Assembly (NCBI GenBank): GCA_016124455.1
Contig: WGNQ01000002.1
Location: forward strand, 62,001-126,000
Length of the DNA stretch: 64,000 nucleotides
Source: Sideroxydans sp.
GTDB taxonomy: Bacteria > Pseudomonadota > Gammaproteobacteria > Burkholderiales > Gallionellaceae
Direction of reading: 5' to 3'
The notes beneath the pieces are model-generated. The model was not told where the DNA came from and ran no database searches. It worked only from the letters and a program-made list of their open reading frames with translations. How positions within the stretch are numbered: the first letter of the stretch is position 1; each line of letters starts with the position of its first letter. This document shows, piece by piece, positions 18,465 through 26,992 of this stretch. A program made the position numbers and the translations under genes.

Positions 18465-19052
18465 ATGAAACCAGCCTTTTACCGCGCGCATTTCCTGGCA
18501 GCAATCGCCGCCGCCCTGTTTTTCTCCGGCTTCAGCGCCGCGGCGGCGGCCAGCTCCAGCGCAGAAAAGCGCCAGGAAATACGCAAAATGCGCAGCGAAA
18601 CGCTGGCCAAACTGTACCGGGTGCATCCTGCCGCCCGCGATAAAATCCAGCACTCGGCCGGCTATGCCGTATTCAGCAACATCGGCATCAACCTGATCCT
18701 GCTCTCGGCCGCAGGCGGCTCCGGAATCGCCCACGACAACGGCAGTGGCCGGGATATTTACATGAAAATGGTCTCCGGCGGCCTGGGCTTCGGGCTGGGG
18801 GTCAAGGATTTCCGCGGAGTATTCGTGTTCTCAAGCAGCAAGGCCTTCAGGCAGTTCGTCAACAGCGGATGGGAAGCCAGTGCACAGGCGGATGCCGCCG
18901 CCAAATCTGGCGAGAAAGGCGGCGCTGCAGCAGGCGCCATCACCGTGGCAGCGGACGTCGAACTGTACCAGCTCACCGAAAATGGCCTGGCATTGCAGGC
19001 CACCATCCAGGGTACCAAGTATTACAAGGACGATGACCTGAACGGCAAATAA
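18465..19052 (+). CDS. Secreted SYLF/YSC84-domain lipid-binding protein
   Basis: 195 aa with a signal peptide (FLAAIAAALFFSGFSAAAAA). The body is a SYLF (Ysc84) domain: SAGYAVFSNIGINLILLSAAGGSGIA, then MVSGGLGFGLGVKDFRGVFVFSS and a C-terminal VELYQLTENGLALQATIQGTKYYKDDDLN. In eukaryotes the domain binds phosphoinositides; bacterial members are periplasmic or surface proteins of unknown role. Strong AAGGAGGAG site. Single gene. Confidence 0.85.
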   Translation: MKPAFYRAHFLAAIAAALFFSGFSAAAAASSSAEKRQEIRKMRSETLAKLYRVHPAARDKIQHSAGYAVFSNIGINLILLSAAGGSGIAHDNGSGRDIYMKMVSGGLGFGLGVKDFRGVFVFSSSKAFRQFVNSGWEASAQADAAAKSGEKGGAAAGAITVAADVELYQLTENGLALQATIQGTKYYKDDDLNGK

Positions 19053-19136
19053 CACCGCGGCGCCCATGGATGTCCGCCCCCCGGCAATAGCCCCAGTCCG
19101 GGCAGTGCTGCGCCGACGGCTGCCCGTCCATAACAA

Positions 19137-19166
19137 TTGACTAATATAGTTGACTATTACTACAAT
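19137..19166 (+). promoter_or_regulatory. Promoter with internal dyad before the ankyrin-tpx pair
   Basis: TTGACT (19137-19142), 18 bases, TACAAT (19161-19166). TTGACTA is repeated at 19150-19156, and the spacer holds the dyad ATAGT-TG-ACTAT (19146-19157), the right place for a repressor site. The binding protein is unknown. Confidence 0.5.
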
Positions 19167-19202
19167 CAACGCACATTTTGAAGAACGGCTACAGGAGGCA
19201 TC

Positions 19203-19775
19203 ATGTCCACCGAACTATTCAATGCTGTGCTGGCTGGCGACCTGAACAACACCCGCGCCCTGCTGCAGGGGGGCACCGACTGCAACAGTTGTGATGACGA
19301 AGGCATTACCGCCCTGATGCTGGCTGCCGGGCTGGGCAATTTCCCCCTGGTGGAAGCGCTGATCGAAGCCGGCGCCAACGTCAATGCCACAGACACCCGC
19401 GGCTGGACCGCCCTGATGAAAGCCGTCTACAACCACGAGCTGGGGCATGGTTTTCCCGATATCGTCAGCGCCTTGATTGCCGCAGGCGCAGAGATCGAAA
19501 CCCAGGTCGCCTACGGTACCCGCCCGCTGATGCTGGCTGCAGGTTACGGGCAGGCCGAGGTCATTGAAGTGCTGCTGGCTGCAGGCGTGGACGTCCGCGC
19601 CGAAAACGAAGGTGGCCGCACGGCACGCGTGATGGCCGAAACCAAGGACTATGTCGAAGTCATCAACCAGCTCTACCAGGCCGAATTAAGCCTGGGTGAA
19701 CTCAAAGGCGCATGCTCCACCGGCCCCGCCTCGCCGATCAACGTCGTCAATTTCGTGCGCAATCCCAGCCACTAA
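19203..19775 (+). CDS. Ankyrin-repeat protein
   Basis: 190 aa made of about four to five ankyrin repeats (for example EGITALMLAAGLGNFPLVEALIEAGANVNATD and TRPLMLAAGYGQAEVIEVLLAAGVDV in pieces). No signal peptide, so cytoplasmic and probably a protein-binding scaffold. AGGAGG precedes the ATG. Downstream, 41 bases away, is tpx. Ankyrin proteins beside catalase genes (ankB-katB) help peroxide defence in Pseudomonas; a similar partnership with the peroxidase here is inference. Confidence 0.85.
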   Translation: MSTELFNAVLAGDLNNTRALLQGGTDCNSCDDEGITALMLAAGLGNFPLVEALIEAGANVNATDTRGWTALMKAVYNHELGHGFPDIVSALIAAGAEIETQVAYGTRPLMLAAGYGQAEVIEVLLAAGVDVRAENEGGRTARVMAETKDYVEVINQLYQAELSLGELKGACSTGPASPINVVNFVRNPSH

Positions 19776-19816
19776 ACGGTACACTGGCCTCCTGCAACTT
19801 TCACAAGGAGCGCAGC

Positions 19817-20353
19817 ATGAGCAAAAGCACGAACACCGTAGCCACCACGCTCGGCGGTACGCCGGTCAAGCTGTACGGTGACTTTCCGCAAGTAGGCAAA
19901 CCCGCCCCCTCCTTCTCGCTGGTGAACAAGGACCTGCAGGACATCACGCTGGGCCACTACGAAGGCAAGCGCAAGGTGCTGAATATCGTCCCCAGCCTGG
20001 ACACGCCGACCTGCCAGGCCTCGGCGCGCCGCTTTAACAAGGAGGCAGCCCGCATGGACGACACCGTGGTGATCAATATCTCCGCCGACCTGCCGTTCGC
20101 GATGGCGCGTTTCTGCAGCAGCGAAGGCCTGGATAATGTGGACAACCTGTCGGTGATGCGCGGCCGCGAGTTCATGCGCGACTATGGCGTCAAGATCGCG
20201 GATGGCCCGCTGGCCGGACTCACCGCGCGTGCGGTGGTCATCCTCGACCAGGACAATGTGGTGCGCTATACCGAACTGGTCAGCGACATCAAGAACGAGC
20301 CGGATTACGAGGCGGCGCTCGCCGCACTGAGGCCATTCGACATTTCGGAATAA
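19817..20353 (+). CDS. tpx: Thiol peroxidase (2-Cys peroxiredoxin, Tpx)
   Basis: Reduces hydrogen peroxide and alkyl hydroperoxides using thioredoxin. The peroxidatic cysteine lies in VPSLDTPTCQASARRF and the resolving cysteine in ARFCSSEGLDNV; PLAGLTARAVVILDQ near the C-terminus is typical. Length is 178 aa, some ten residues longer than E. coli Tpx, through a longer N-terminus. The ATG at 19817 follows an AAGGAG site. Probably co-transcribed with the ankyrin gene. Confidence 0.94.
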   Translation: MSKSTNTVATTLGGTPVKLYGDFPQVGKPAPSFSLVNKDLQDITLGHYEGKRKVLNIVPSLDTPTCQASARRFNKEAARMDDTVVINISADLPFAMARFCSSEGLDNVDNLSVMRGREFMRDYGVKIADGPLAGLTARAVVILDQDNVVRYTELVSDIKNEPDYEAALAALRPFDISE

Positions 20354-20377
20354 TCGCCCAGGCAGCCTGCCGGAAAA

Positions 20378-20728
20378 TCAGCCGGCTGCGTCCATCACCA
20401 GCGCAACCGCAGTGGCTGCGGTTTCCTTGTCGATCTCCAGCAACACTTCGCAGTATTCGTCGATCTCGCTGACCGGGCTGGGGTCGTCCGCACAGCTGCA
20501 GCCGCCGATCACCCCCTGATAGAAAATTCCGGCCCTGACATGTATTGCGTTGCCCAGATCGGTCACGCGGTTGATCACCACCGTGATCGGCGTGTCGACA
20601 ACGTAGCTGCTGGATGACAGCCCCTGCTGCAACGGCAGCAGCGCGGCCTGCCGGGCAAGCTCCTGCTTGAGCACCGCCTCGAATTCCGGCATCCCCCAGG
20701 CCAGTCGTGCCTTGTCCAGCCTGAGCAT
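20378..20728 (-). CDS. Conserved-looking hypothetical protein
   Basis: 116 aa, no recognised family. Alternating beta-like segments (SSSYVVDTPITVVINRVTDLGNAIHVRAGIFY in pieces) are followed by a Cys-containing, acidic loop GCSCADDPSPVSE and a C-terminal helix. The GCSC motif could bind a metal. It starts 12 bases after the pepD stop and reads in the same direction, so it is likely the second gene of a pepD transcript; it is convergent with tpx. Confidence 0.6.
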   Translation of the reverse strand: MLRLDKARLAWGMPEFEAVLKQELARQAALLPLQQGLSSSSYVVDTPITVVINRVTDLGNAIHVRAGIFYQGVIGGCSCADDPSPVSEIDEYCEVLLEIDKETAATAVALVMDAAG

Positions 20729-20740
20729 CAGAGTTGCCCG

Positions 20741-22192
20741 TCAGGCTCGCGCCAGCGCCTGCAACACCGCCCTCAGCAACGTCCAGCAATGCGCAACGGA
20801 AGCGATCTCCACCCGCTCGCCCGGCGCATGTGCGCCGTGGATATCGGGGCCGAAGGAAATCATGTCCAGGTGCGGATGGCTCGCGGCAAGCAGGCCGCAT
20901 TCCAGCCCGGCGTGAATCACCTGCAGGCTTGCGGGATGGCCGAATTGTTCGGTATAGACCTGCTGGCATAACGCGAGCAGGCCGGAAGCCGGGTTCGGTG
21001 TCCAGCCCGGGTAGGCGCCATCCTTCCACGCCAGCAAATCGTAAACTGCGGCATGCGCCACCAGCTTGTCGGCCAGCGCATCCGCACGGCTGTCGCGCAA
21101 CGAGCGCACCTTGAACGTCGCGCGGAACTCGCCTTGCGCAAGCTTCGCCACGCCGAGATTGTTCGAGGTATCCACCACGCCCGCAAAATCCTCGCTCATG
21201 CGCGCCACGCCATTTTCGACGCTGTCGAGGAATCCCAGCACGCGGTCGCGCTCGATGTGCTCAACCGCCATGCGCGCCTGCGCATCGCCCGGCTTGCACT
21301 GCAGCGACACGTTGTCGTCGCTCTCGGCAAACCATTCCTGCCAGATCTCATGCTGTTCGTGTACCCAGGCCTCCAGCAACGACGCGTCGGCCAGCGGCAC
21401 CGCAAACAGCGCATAGGCCTCGCGCGGAATCGCGTTGCGCGCGGTGCCCCCGGCCATCTCGATCAAATGCAGGTCGAACCGCTCGGACAGATCGTGCAGC
21501 GCATCGGCCAGCAGCTTGAGCGCATTGCCGCGCCCGAGGTGAATGTCGATACCGGAATGGCCGCCGCGCAACCCGCTCACTTCCAGCCGCCATTGCGCAT
21601 AGCCGGACGGCAGCACTTCCTGCGCGCAGGGGTGGCGCACTTCCACATCCACGCCGCCCGCGCAGCCGAGGTAGAAATGCCCCCACTCCTCGGCATCCAT
21701 GTTGATCAGCGTCTTGCCCTGCAGGGTGCCGGGAACCAGCCCGCGCGCGCCATCCATGCCGGATTCCTCATTGACCGTGAGCAGCACTTCCAGCGGCGGA
21801 TGCACCAGCCCCGGCTCTTCCAGCGCGGCCAGCGCAAGCGCCACGCCGATACCGTTGTCCGCGCCCAGCGTGGTCTGTTCCGCCACCACCCAGCCATCGC
21901 GCACCACCGCTTTTATCGGGTCGCGCTCGAAGTCGTGCCGGGTCCCGCTGTTGGCCTGGCACACCATGTCGAGATGGCCCTGCATGATCACGCCGGGCTT
22001 TTCCTCGCAGCCGGGGCTGCCGGGTTTCCTCAGGATCAGGTTGCCCGCGCCATCGACAACGGCCTCGATCTCGCGTGCCTGTGCCCACTCGACCAGGTGA
22101 TCGCGCAGTGCCGCCTCATGCAGCGAAGGGCGCGGGATTTCGCACAGCGTGGCAAAGTGTGACCAGACCTCAGCAGGTTGTAGACTTTTCAA
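20741..22192 (-). CDS. pepD: Aminoacyl-histidine (beta-Ala-His) dipeptidase, M20 family
   Basis: A cytoplasmic dizinc peptidase cleaving Xaa-His and other dipeptides. The 483-aa sequence has the M20C order: GVIMQGHLDMVC (metal His and Asp), TLGADNGIGVALAL (bridging Asp), LTVNEESGMDGA (catalytic Glu pair), HLGRGNAL within the inserted lid domain, and a C-terminal IHAGLECGLL with the final metal His. The N-terminus MKSLQPAEVWSHF is typical for PepD. Followed at 12 bases by the small unknown gene. Confidence 0.93.
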   Translation of the reverse strand: MKSLQPAEVWSHFATLCEIPRPSLHEAALRDHLVEWAQAREIEAVVDGAGNLILRKPGSPGCEEKPGVIMQGHLDMVCQANSGTRHDFERDPIKAVVRDGWVVAEQTTLGADNGIGVALALAALEEPGLVHPPLEVLLTVNEESGMDGARGLVPGTLQGKTLINMDAEEWGHFYLGCAGGVDVEVRHPCAQEVLPSGYAQWRLEVSGLRGGHSGIDIHLGRGNALKLLADALHDLSERFDLHLIEMAGGTARNAIPREAYALFAVPLADASLLEAWVHEQHEIWQEWFAESDDNVSLQCKPGDAQARMAVEHIERDRVLGFLDSVENGVARMSEDFAGVVDTSNNLGVAKLAQGEFRATFKVRSLRDSRADALADKLVAHAAVYDLLAWKDGAYPGWTPNPASGLLALCQQVYTEQFGHPASLQVIHAGLECGLLAASHPHLDMISFGPDIHGAHAPGERVEIASVAHCWTLLRAVLQALARA

Positions 22193-22331
22193 AGAATCAC
22201 CTTGAATAATTTTTCAGATTCAAAAAGTGTGATGCCGACCCGTTGCTTGTTTTTGGTATGTCCGGGTCATGTGTGCCGGGCCGCACTGCATGGTATTGCA
22301 AACTTCCGCCGTGATAAAGGGGAAGTCCGCC

Positions 22332-23648
22332 TCAGGCATGCATCGCGTTCAACTGCCGGGCAATGATATCGTGATTCAGCCACAGCACCGGCGCAGCGGG
22401 ATTCGACGTTTCATGGAACATCAACGGGCCGGTCCCTTCCAGCACCAGCGCGCTCAGCACATCCGTCACCAGCGCCTTCTTGTCTTTGTGCATCTGCACG
22501 ATCTCGTCCGACATGCCGATCATCAGGTCGGCCAGTTCCACGGAATTGTCCATCGGCCATGCCGCGAAATCCCGATAACGCTGCGACACGCTGCTCAGGT
22601 TGTAGTCCTCGATCTTCTGCAGCAGGCTTTCTATTGACAGCCCTTCCTGCAGCAACTCGCTGCAGGCATGCCACTGTGCATCGGCCCACGCCCCGCCCTG
22701 CTCCTTCTTCAGCGCCTTGAGCAGCGGGAACAGCGAAAGCTCCACCCCGGCAAAGATGTCCGAGGAATTGGTCCGGATCTCCGGGCAGTTATAAACCGTC
22801 GCCTTGATGCCCTGCGCCCAGGCGGCTTCGGCGATACGCTCCAGCCGCATCTTGGCCTGGCCCTGCGTGTAATTGGAATAGGTCTGCCACACATACTGGC
22901 CGCCGATCAGGATCTCGGTGCCGTGGTAGCCATAGGCCGTATAGCGCACCTGCCCGCCGGTCTTTTCCAGGCGCGCGCGGATTGCCGCACTGCCGTCGAT
23001 CAGGTACTGGAAGGTGTTGGCGGTGACCTCGTCGAAGTTCTGCAGGATCAGCTTGCCGAGGTCGCTGTCGAGCAGTGCGCGTGAAGACATGAAGCGTTCG
23101 CCCTTGCCCTTGTAGATGCGGTTCGCAATCGCGAGGAAAACCTTGACCTTGGGAATGCCGCCCGCCATGGTGTGCGCGAAAAACGCATTGCTGCCGTCCG
23201 GGATCATGCCATCCAGCTGGGCCATCACCCTGGCGATCGAATCCTTGATGCGCCGCACGCCGACTTCGCGGCATTTTTCGATGTGCGCCCAGTCCAGCTT
23301 GTCGTCCTGCCAGCTCTTGAGCGTCATGCTGGCGAGCAGGTCGGTCGGAGTCGGCTCGCCTGCCGGCGCATCCAGGTCAAAACCCGCCATCAGCGGCACG
23401 TTGATTATGCGCCCGCCGAGATTGCTTTCGGCCGCGGCCAGTTCCTCATCGGTCAGCGCACGCAAGGCATTGTTCTCATCCCGGCGGCCAACGGTGATAC
23501 CGATGATGGTCATCCCCGCCTTGCGCGCTTCGTTGATCAGGCCGTTGGCATAGCCACGACCGAACAGTTCGCCGAACAGGATGAAGACGTCACCTTTGCG
23601 GAAAATATTGGTTTGCGGGATGGTTCTCAATGGAACAGGCGCGATCAT
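22332..23648 (-). CDS. fabMG: FabMG-family enoyl-ACP reductase (probable)
   Basis: 438 aa. An N-terminal Rossmann-like start (FILFGELFGRGYANGLINEA, then IIGITVGRRDEN) and the conserved blocks NVPLMAGFDLDAPAG, PTDLLASMTLKSWQDDKLDW, FAHTMAGGIPKVKVFLAIANR and YTAYGYHGTEILI match my memory of the FabMG family, a metagenome-discovered, triclosan-tolerant enoyl-ACP reductase type that finishes each fatty-acid elongation cycle. Naming is from recall, not a search. GGAG precedes the ATG. Single gene on its strand, divergent from the MlaF-like ATPase. Confidence 0.7.
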   Translation of the reverse strand: MIAPVPLRTIPQTNIFRKGDVFILFGELFGRGYANGLINEARKAGMTIIGITVGRRDENNALRALTDEELAAAESNLGGRIINVPLMAGFDLDAPAGEPTPTDLLASMTLKSWQDDKLDWAHIEKCREVGVRRIKDSIARVMAQLDGMIPDGSNAFFAHTMAGGIPKVKVFLAIANRIYKGKGERFMSSRALLDSDLGKLILQNFDEVTANTFQYLIDGSAAIRARLEKTGGQVRYTAYGYHGTEILIGGQYVWQTYSNYTQGQAKMRLERIAEAAWAQGIKATVYNCPEIRTNSSDIFAGVELSLFPLLKALKKEQGGAWADAQWHACSELLQEGLSIESLLQKIEDYNLSSVSQRYRDFAAWPMDNSVELADLMIGMSDEIVQMHKDKKALVTDVLSALVLEGTGPLMFHETSNPAAPVLWLNHDIIARQLNAMHA

Positions 23649-23857
23649 TTATGGACTCCAGTGTGAATAATGGATCAATGGTTTTGGATGTTAATCGAAC
23701 TGAACATTTTTATAATAAGGCCAAAGCGTGGCAATCCTTTCCACAGCACCCGCGATTTTATCGCAGCCACAACGCTGCGCGCGCTAAAAACTCATGTTTA
23801 TTTCCGCCCGCGCTCATGTGACAATCACGGCACGAATCGTAACCATGCTATTGCACT

Positions 23858-24655
23858 ATGGATAATCTGATCGAGGTCAACGACCTGCATTTCTCCTACG
23901 GCCCGCACCAGGTGCTGAAAGGCATCAACCTCACCATCCCGCAGGGCAAGATCGTCGGCATCATGGGCCCAAGCGGCTGCGGCAAGTCCACCTTGCTGCG
24001 CCTCTTCACCGCACAGTTGCGCGCAACGCGGGGCAGCGTGAAATTCATGGGTCAGCCACTCCACGAGCTCAACACCGACGAGCTGTACAAGCTGCGCCTG
24101 AAAATGGGCATGATGTTCCAGGTCAGCGGCCTGTTCACCGACCTGTCGGTATACGACAACATGGCCTTCCCGTTGCGGGAGAACACCCGCCTGCCGGAAG
24201 AAATCATCCACGACCTGGTGCTGATGAAATTGCGCGCCGTCGGCCTGCACGGCGCCCACAAACTGATGCCGAGCGAACTTTCCGGCGGCATGGAACGCCG
24301 CGTAGCGCTGGCGCGGGCGACGGCTACCGACCCCGCGCTCATCATTTACGACGAGCCTTTCGCCGGACTCGACCCGATCTCGCTCAGCACCATCGCCAAC
24401 CTGATCCGCAAACTCAATGATGCCCTCGGCGTATCCTCCGTCGTGGTGACCTACGATCTGGCCGAGTCACTCAAGATCGTCGATTACATCTACTTCATCC
24501 ACAACGGCGTCGTGGCCGCGAAAGGCGACGTGGCGGAAATGGTCAACTCGCAGGATCCCCTGGTCAGGCAGTTCCTCCACGCCCAGCAGGATGGCCCGGT
24601 CCCCTTCCACTACCCCAGCAAACCGTACCCGGCAAACCTGCTCGTCGAAGGGTGA
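23858..24655 (+). CDS. MlaF-like ABC transporter ATPase
   Basis: 265 aa. Walker A GPSGCGKST, Q-loop MMFQVSGLFTDLSVYDN, signature LSGGMERRVALARA, Walker B LIIYDEPFAGLD and a switch region; the FQVSGLFTDL and SGGMERRVALARA sequence type is that of MlaF, which powers retrograde phospholipid transport to maintain outer-membrane asymmetry. No mlaE, mlaD, mlaC or mlaB gene adjoins it, so it is an orphan here and its partners must be elsewhere. The switch region reads VTYDLAESL where ABC proteins usually have a histidine in VTHD, so the H-loop His appears replaced by Tyr. Confidence 0.85.
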   Translation: MDNLIEVNDLHFSYGPHQVLKGINLTIPQGKIVGIMGPSGCGKSTLLRLFTAQLRATRGSVKFMGQPLHELNTDELYKLRLKMGMMFQVSGLFTDLSVYDNMAFPLRENTRLPEEIIHDLVLMKLRAVGLHGAHKLMPSELSGGMERRVALARATATDPALIIYDEPFAGLDPISLSTIANLIRKLNDALGVSSVVVTYDLAESLKIVDYIYFIHNGVVAAKGDVAEMVNSQDPLVRQFLHAQQDGPVPFHYPSKPYPANLLVEG

Positions 24656-24662
24656 CCCCCGC

Positions 24663-25433
24663 TCATTTCTGCGGGGCCGCACTGAAGGTTATTGCGAACT
24701 TCCACCGCGTCAGCGGGGATGTCCGGTAGATAGCCGTCTTCGTGACGTTATCAAACTCGTATCGCGTTTCCCCCGCGGGGTTCGCCAGCATCTCGCCGGC
24801 GGACTTCTTCAGCGTCTCGCTGCCCAGGTCCCGCGGATCCAGGAACTCGCGCCGGGTCACCTTGTGCAGTGTGGTCAGGCCGTTCGGCGCCAGCGCGAAA
24901 AAACCGATATCCGGCCGCAGCGCCAGCGCAGCGTCTACCTGGTCGGCGAGTTTTTCGAGAAACAGCGATGCGCCGATCGCGCCGATCACCTTGCCGCCCC
25001 GCTTCACGGGAACCGCGATCACCGCAGAGCGCTTCCCGGTGCTCTTGCTGACGACCAGCGCGCCCATCACGGTCTCGCCCGCCATGAGTCCGGGGAAATA
25101 GGTGCGGTCGCCCAGCTTCACGCCCATGAGTCCCTTGTCGACCGTGTCATACGCCCCATCGGGGCGGACAAACCAGACCACGAGACCGCCATCCGATTTC
25201 TCGTATTCGCGCAGCAGCGGCTTCATCTTTTTCCAGCTGCCCGATTGGGCCTCGGCCGTCGCGGCGAGAATTCCGATGTTCTGCCGGACGCTGCTCATGC
25301 GCAGGTCGGTATATGACACAAAGGCCGCAAGCAGGCTTTGTGCATCTTCCGCAACGGGAGGCTGGGCAAAACCCGGCGCGGACAGAACGAGCATGAACAG
25401 TGCGGCAATTCTCAAAAAATATTTTTTAAACAT
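24663..25433 (-). CDS. Periplasmic Cache-domain protein
   Basis: 256 aa with a signal peptide (LRIAALFMLVLSAPGFAQ). The body looks like a double Cache (dCache_1) ligand-binding domain: VVWFVRPDGAYDT, GDRTYFPGLMAGE, VIAVPVKRGGKVIGAIGASLFLEKLAD. Cache domains usually sit in membrane receptors; here there is no following transmembrane helix or output domain, so it would be a free periplasmic sensor or binding protein. GGAGG lies 5 bases before the ATG used. Convergent with the MlaF-like gene, 33 bases after the outer-membrane gene upstream. Confidence 0.75.
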   Translation of the reverse strand: MFKKYFLRIAALFMLVLSAPGFAQPPVAEDAQSLLAAFVSYTDLRMSSVRQNIGILAATAEAQSGSWKKMKPLLREYEKSDGGLVVWFVRPDGAYDTVDKGLMGVKLGDRTYFPGLMAGETVMGALVVSKSTGKRSAVIAVPVKRGGKVIGAIGASLFLEKLADQVDAALALRPDIGFFALAPNGLTTLHKVTRREFLDPRDLGSETLKKSAGEMLANPAGETRYEFDNVTKTAIYRTSPLTRWKFAITFSAAPQK

Positions 25434-25466
25434 TTCTGCCTCCCTCAACGAAACTGGCGCATTGCC

Positions 25467-26159
25467 TCAGAACCGGTAATTCACCCCCAGGCCGAGATAA
25501 TTCATCTGCTGCTTGAACGAATAACTCGAAATGATCCCGTCGGAGTAGGCAATCGTGACGGTTTGCTTGCCGAAATCCATGTAGTTGTATTCCACATAAC
25601 CCGACAGGTTGCTGCCGATCTTGCGCTCCAGGCCGGCACCGACCATCCATCCGTTGCGCATTACCGCCTTGTTCCCGGTATACGCCACGCCGACCAGCGG
25701 GGCCGGATCGGAATCATTATGGCCGGTCCTGGTCATTGCGCCGCCGGCCTTCAGGTAAGCCAGCGTCTCCGGCTGGAACGCATAGCCCACGCGGCCGGTA
25801 AGCGTAACCAGGTAGTCGATGTTGTAGGTAACCCGATCCGACGGGCCGCTCCCCGCAACGTACAGATGGCTGCCGCTCAGGAATGCCTTGCTCGCGGAAA
25901 GTTGTGCGCCCACCACCCAGCTGGCGGACTGGCGATCGCATCCCGCCTGCCCGCCGACCACGCCGCCATCGGCGGTGGCAGAACCAATCGTAGTATTGGT
26001 GGCATCGAGGCCGCTGATATGGGCGCTGCCATATCCGCCGTTGACGCCTGCATAACAGCCGTTCCAGCCTGCGCCAGGATCGGCCAGTACAGATTGGGCG
26101 GCGCCTGCTGCCAGCAGGCACAGCACGCCGGAAATCGCCTGGGGTCTGCTAATGTCCAT
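25467..26159 (-). CDS. Small outer-membrane beta-barrel protein
   Basis: 230 aa with a signal peptide (ISGVLCLLAAGAAQSVLA). The mature part begins GWNGCYAGVNGGYG, a pattern seen in OmpA-like/porin-family 8-stranded barrels, continues with alternating hydrophobic strands (VTLTGRVGYAF; GYVEYNYMDFG) and ends YLGLGVNYRF with the terminal Phe needed for Bam-mediated insertion. Substrate or ligand unknown. Same strand as and just upstream of the Cache protein, so the two may be co-expressed. Confidence 0.8.
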   Translation of the reverse strand: MDISRPQAISGVLCLLAAGAAQSVLADPGAGWNGCYAGVNGGYGSAHISGLDATNTTIGSATADGGVVGGQAGCDRQSASWVVGAQLSASKAFLSGSHLYVAGSGPSDRVTYNIDYLVTLTGRVGYAFQPETLAYLKAGGAMTRTGHNDSDPAPLVGVAYTGNKAVMRNGWMVGAGLERKIGSNLSGYVEYNYMDFGKQTVTIAYSDGIISSYSFKQQMNYLGLGVNYRF

Positions 26160-26270
26160 TTGGATTCTCCTCTCCCGAAAATTAAATAACGCTAATAGAG
26201 CCCTCGCCTATCCTGCCCCCATCAAATTCCTCAGCCGATTATTTCCCGGCAGTAATGCAAAAGCCGGTGC

Positions 26271-26903
26271 TTAACCAAGTGCCGGAAACAGGCCGCGTAT
26301 GCCGTTGGCAATAAACTCCACCGAGATCGCCGCGAGTATCAGTCCCATCAGGCGGGTAAACACATTGATGCCGATCTTGCCCAGTCGCCGCGCCACCCAT
26401 GGGGCAACCAGGAAGGTCAGCCACACGCTGATGCTGAGCAGCACGATCTCCAGCCCCATGATCAGGTAATGCTGGAAACCGTGCGCCTTGTGCGCCTCCA
26501 CAATCACGGCGCTGATTGAACCGGGGCCGGCCAGCAGCGGCGTGGACAACGGGACGATGGCATTCGCCGAAACTGCCTCGCCTTCGATGGCCTCGCTCTT
26601 GTCGATACCCGATGCATAGAAATTGCCGAGCAGCATCTTGATCGCCATCAGCAACAGCAAGATGCCACCCGCCACGCGGAAGGAATTGATGCTGATCCCG
26701 AAAAAGGCCAGCAGCGGCTGCCCTGCCAGCAATGCCACCAGCAAAATCGCACACACCGTCAACGACGCGAGGCGCCCGACATAGGCACGCCGCGATGCAG
26801 ACATTTCCGCAGTGAACAAGATGATGACGGGAATAATGCCGACCGGATCGAGGATCGCGAACAGGCTGATGAAAATCTTGGTGTATTCAGTGAAATCCAG
26901 CAT
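26271..26903 (-). CDS. MarC-family integral membrane protein
   Basis: 210 aa, six membrane helices, beginning MLDFTEYTKIFISLFAILDPVGIIPVI as in MarC/UPF0056 proteins. MarC was once linked to multiple antibiotic resistance but its transport role is not established. The longer open frame upstream of this ATG is an antisense-like Arg/Gly-rich artefact overlapping the next gene and is excluded. Confidence 0.88.
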   Translation of the reverse strand: MLDFTEYTKIFISLFAILDPVGIIPVIILFTAEMSASRRAYVGRLASLTVCAILLVALLAGQPLLAFFGISINSFRVAGGILLLLMAIKMLLGNFYASGIDKSEAIEGEAVSANAIVPLSTPLLAGPGSISAVIVEAHKAHGFQHYLIMGLEIVLLSISVWLTFLVAPWVARRLGKIGINVFTRLMGLILAAISVEFIANGIRGLFPALG

Positions 26904-26992
26904 AGCGCTCCATCCGGGACATGCAGGAAAGCGATGCGGCAAAGTACACCGATAACAGCCGCCAGGCAACCATGCGGTGACGGGGATGAGGC

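Noticed and set aside
23684-23716. Promoter for the MlaF-like gene (TATAAT at 23711)
   Set aside because: A perfect -10 is present but the nearest TTGGAT is 21 bases away, too far for a normal sigma-70 promoter.
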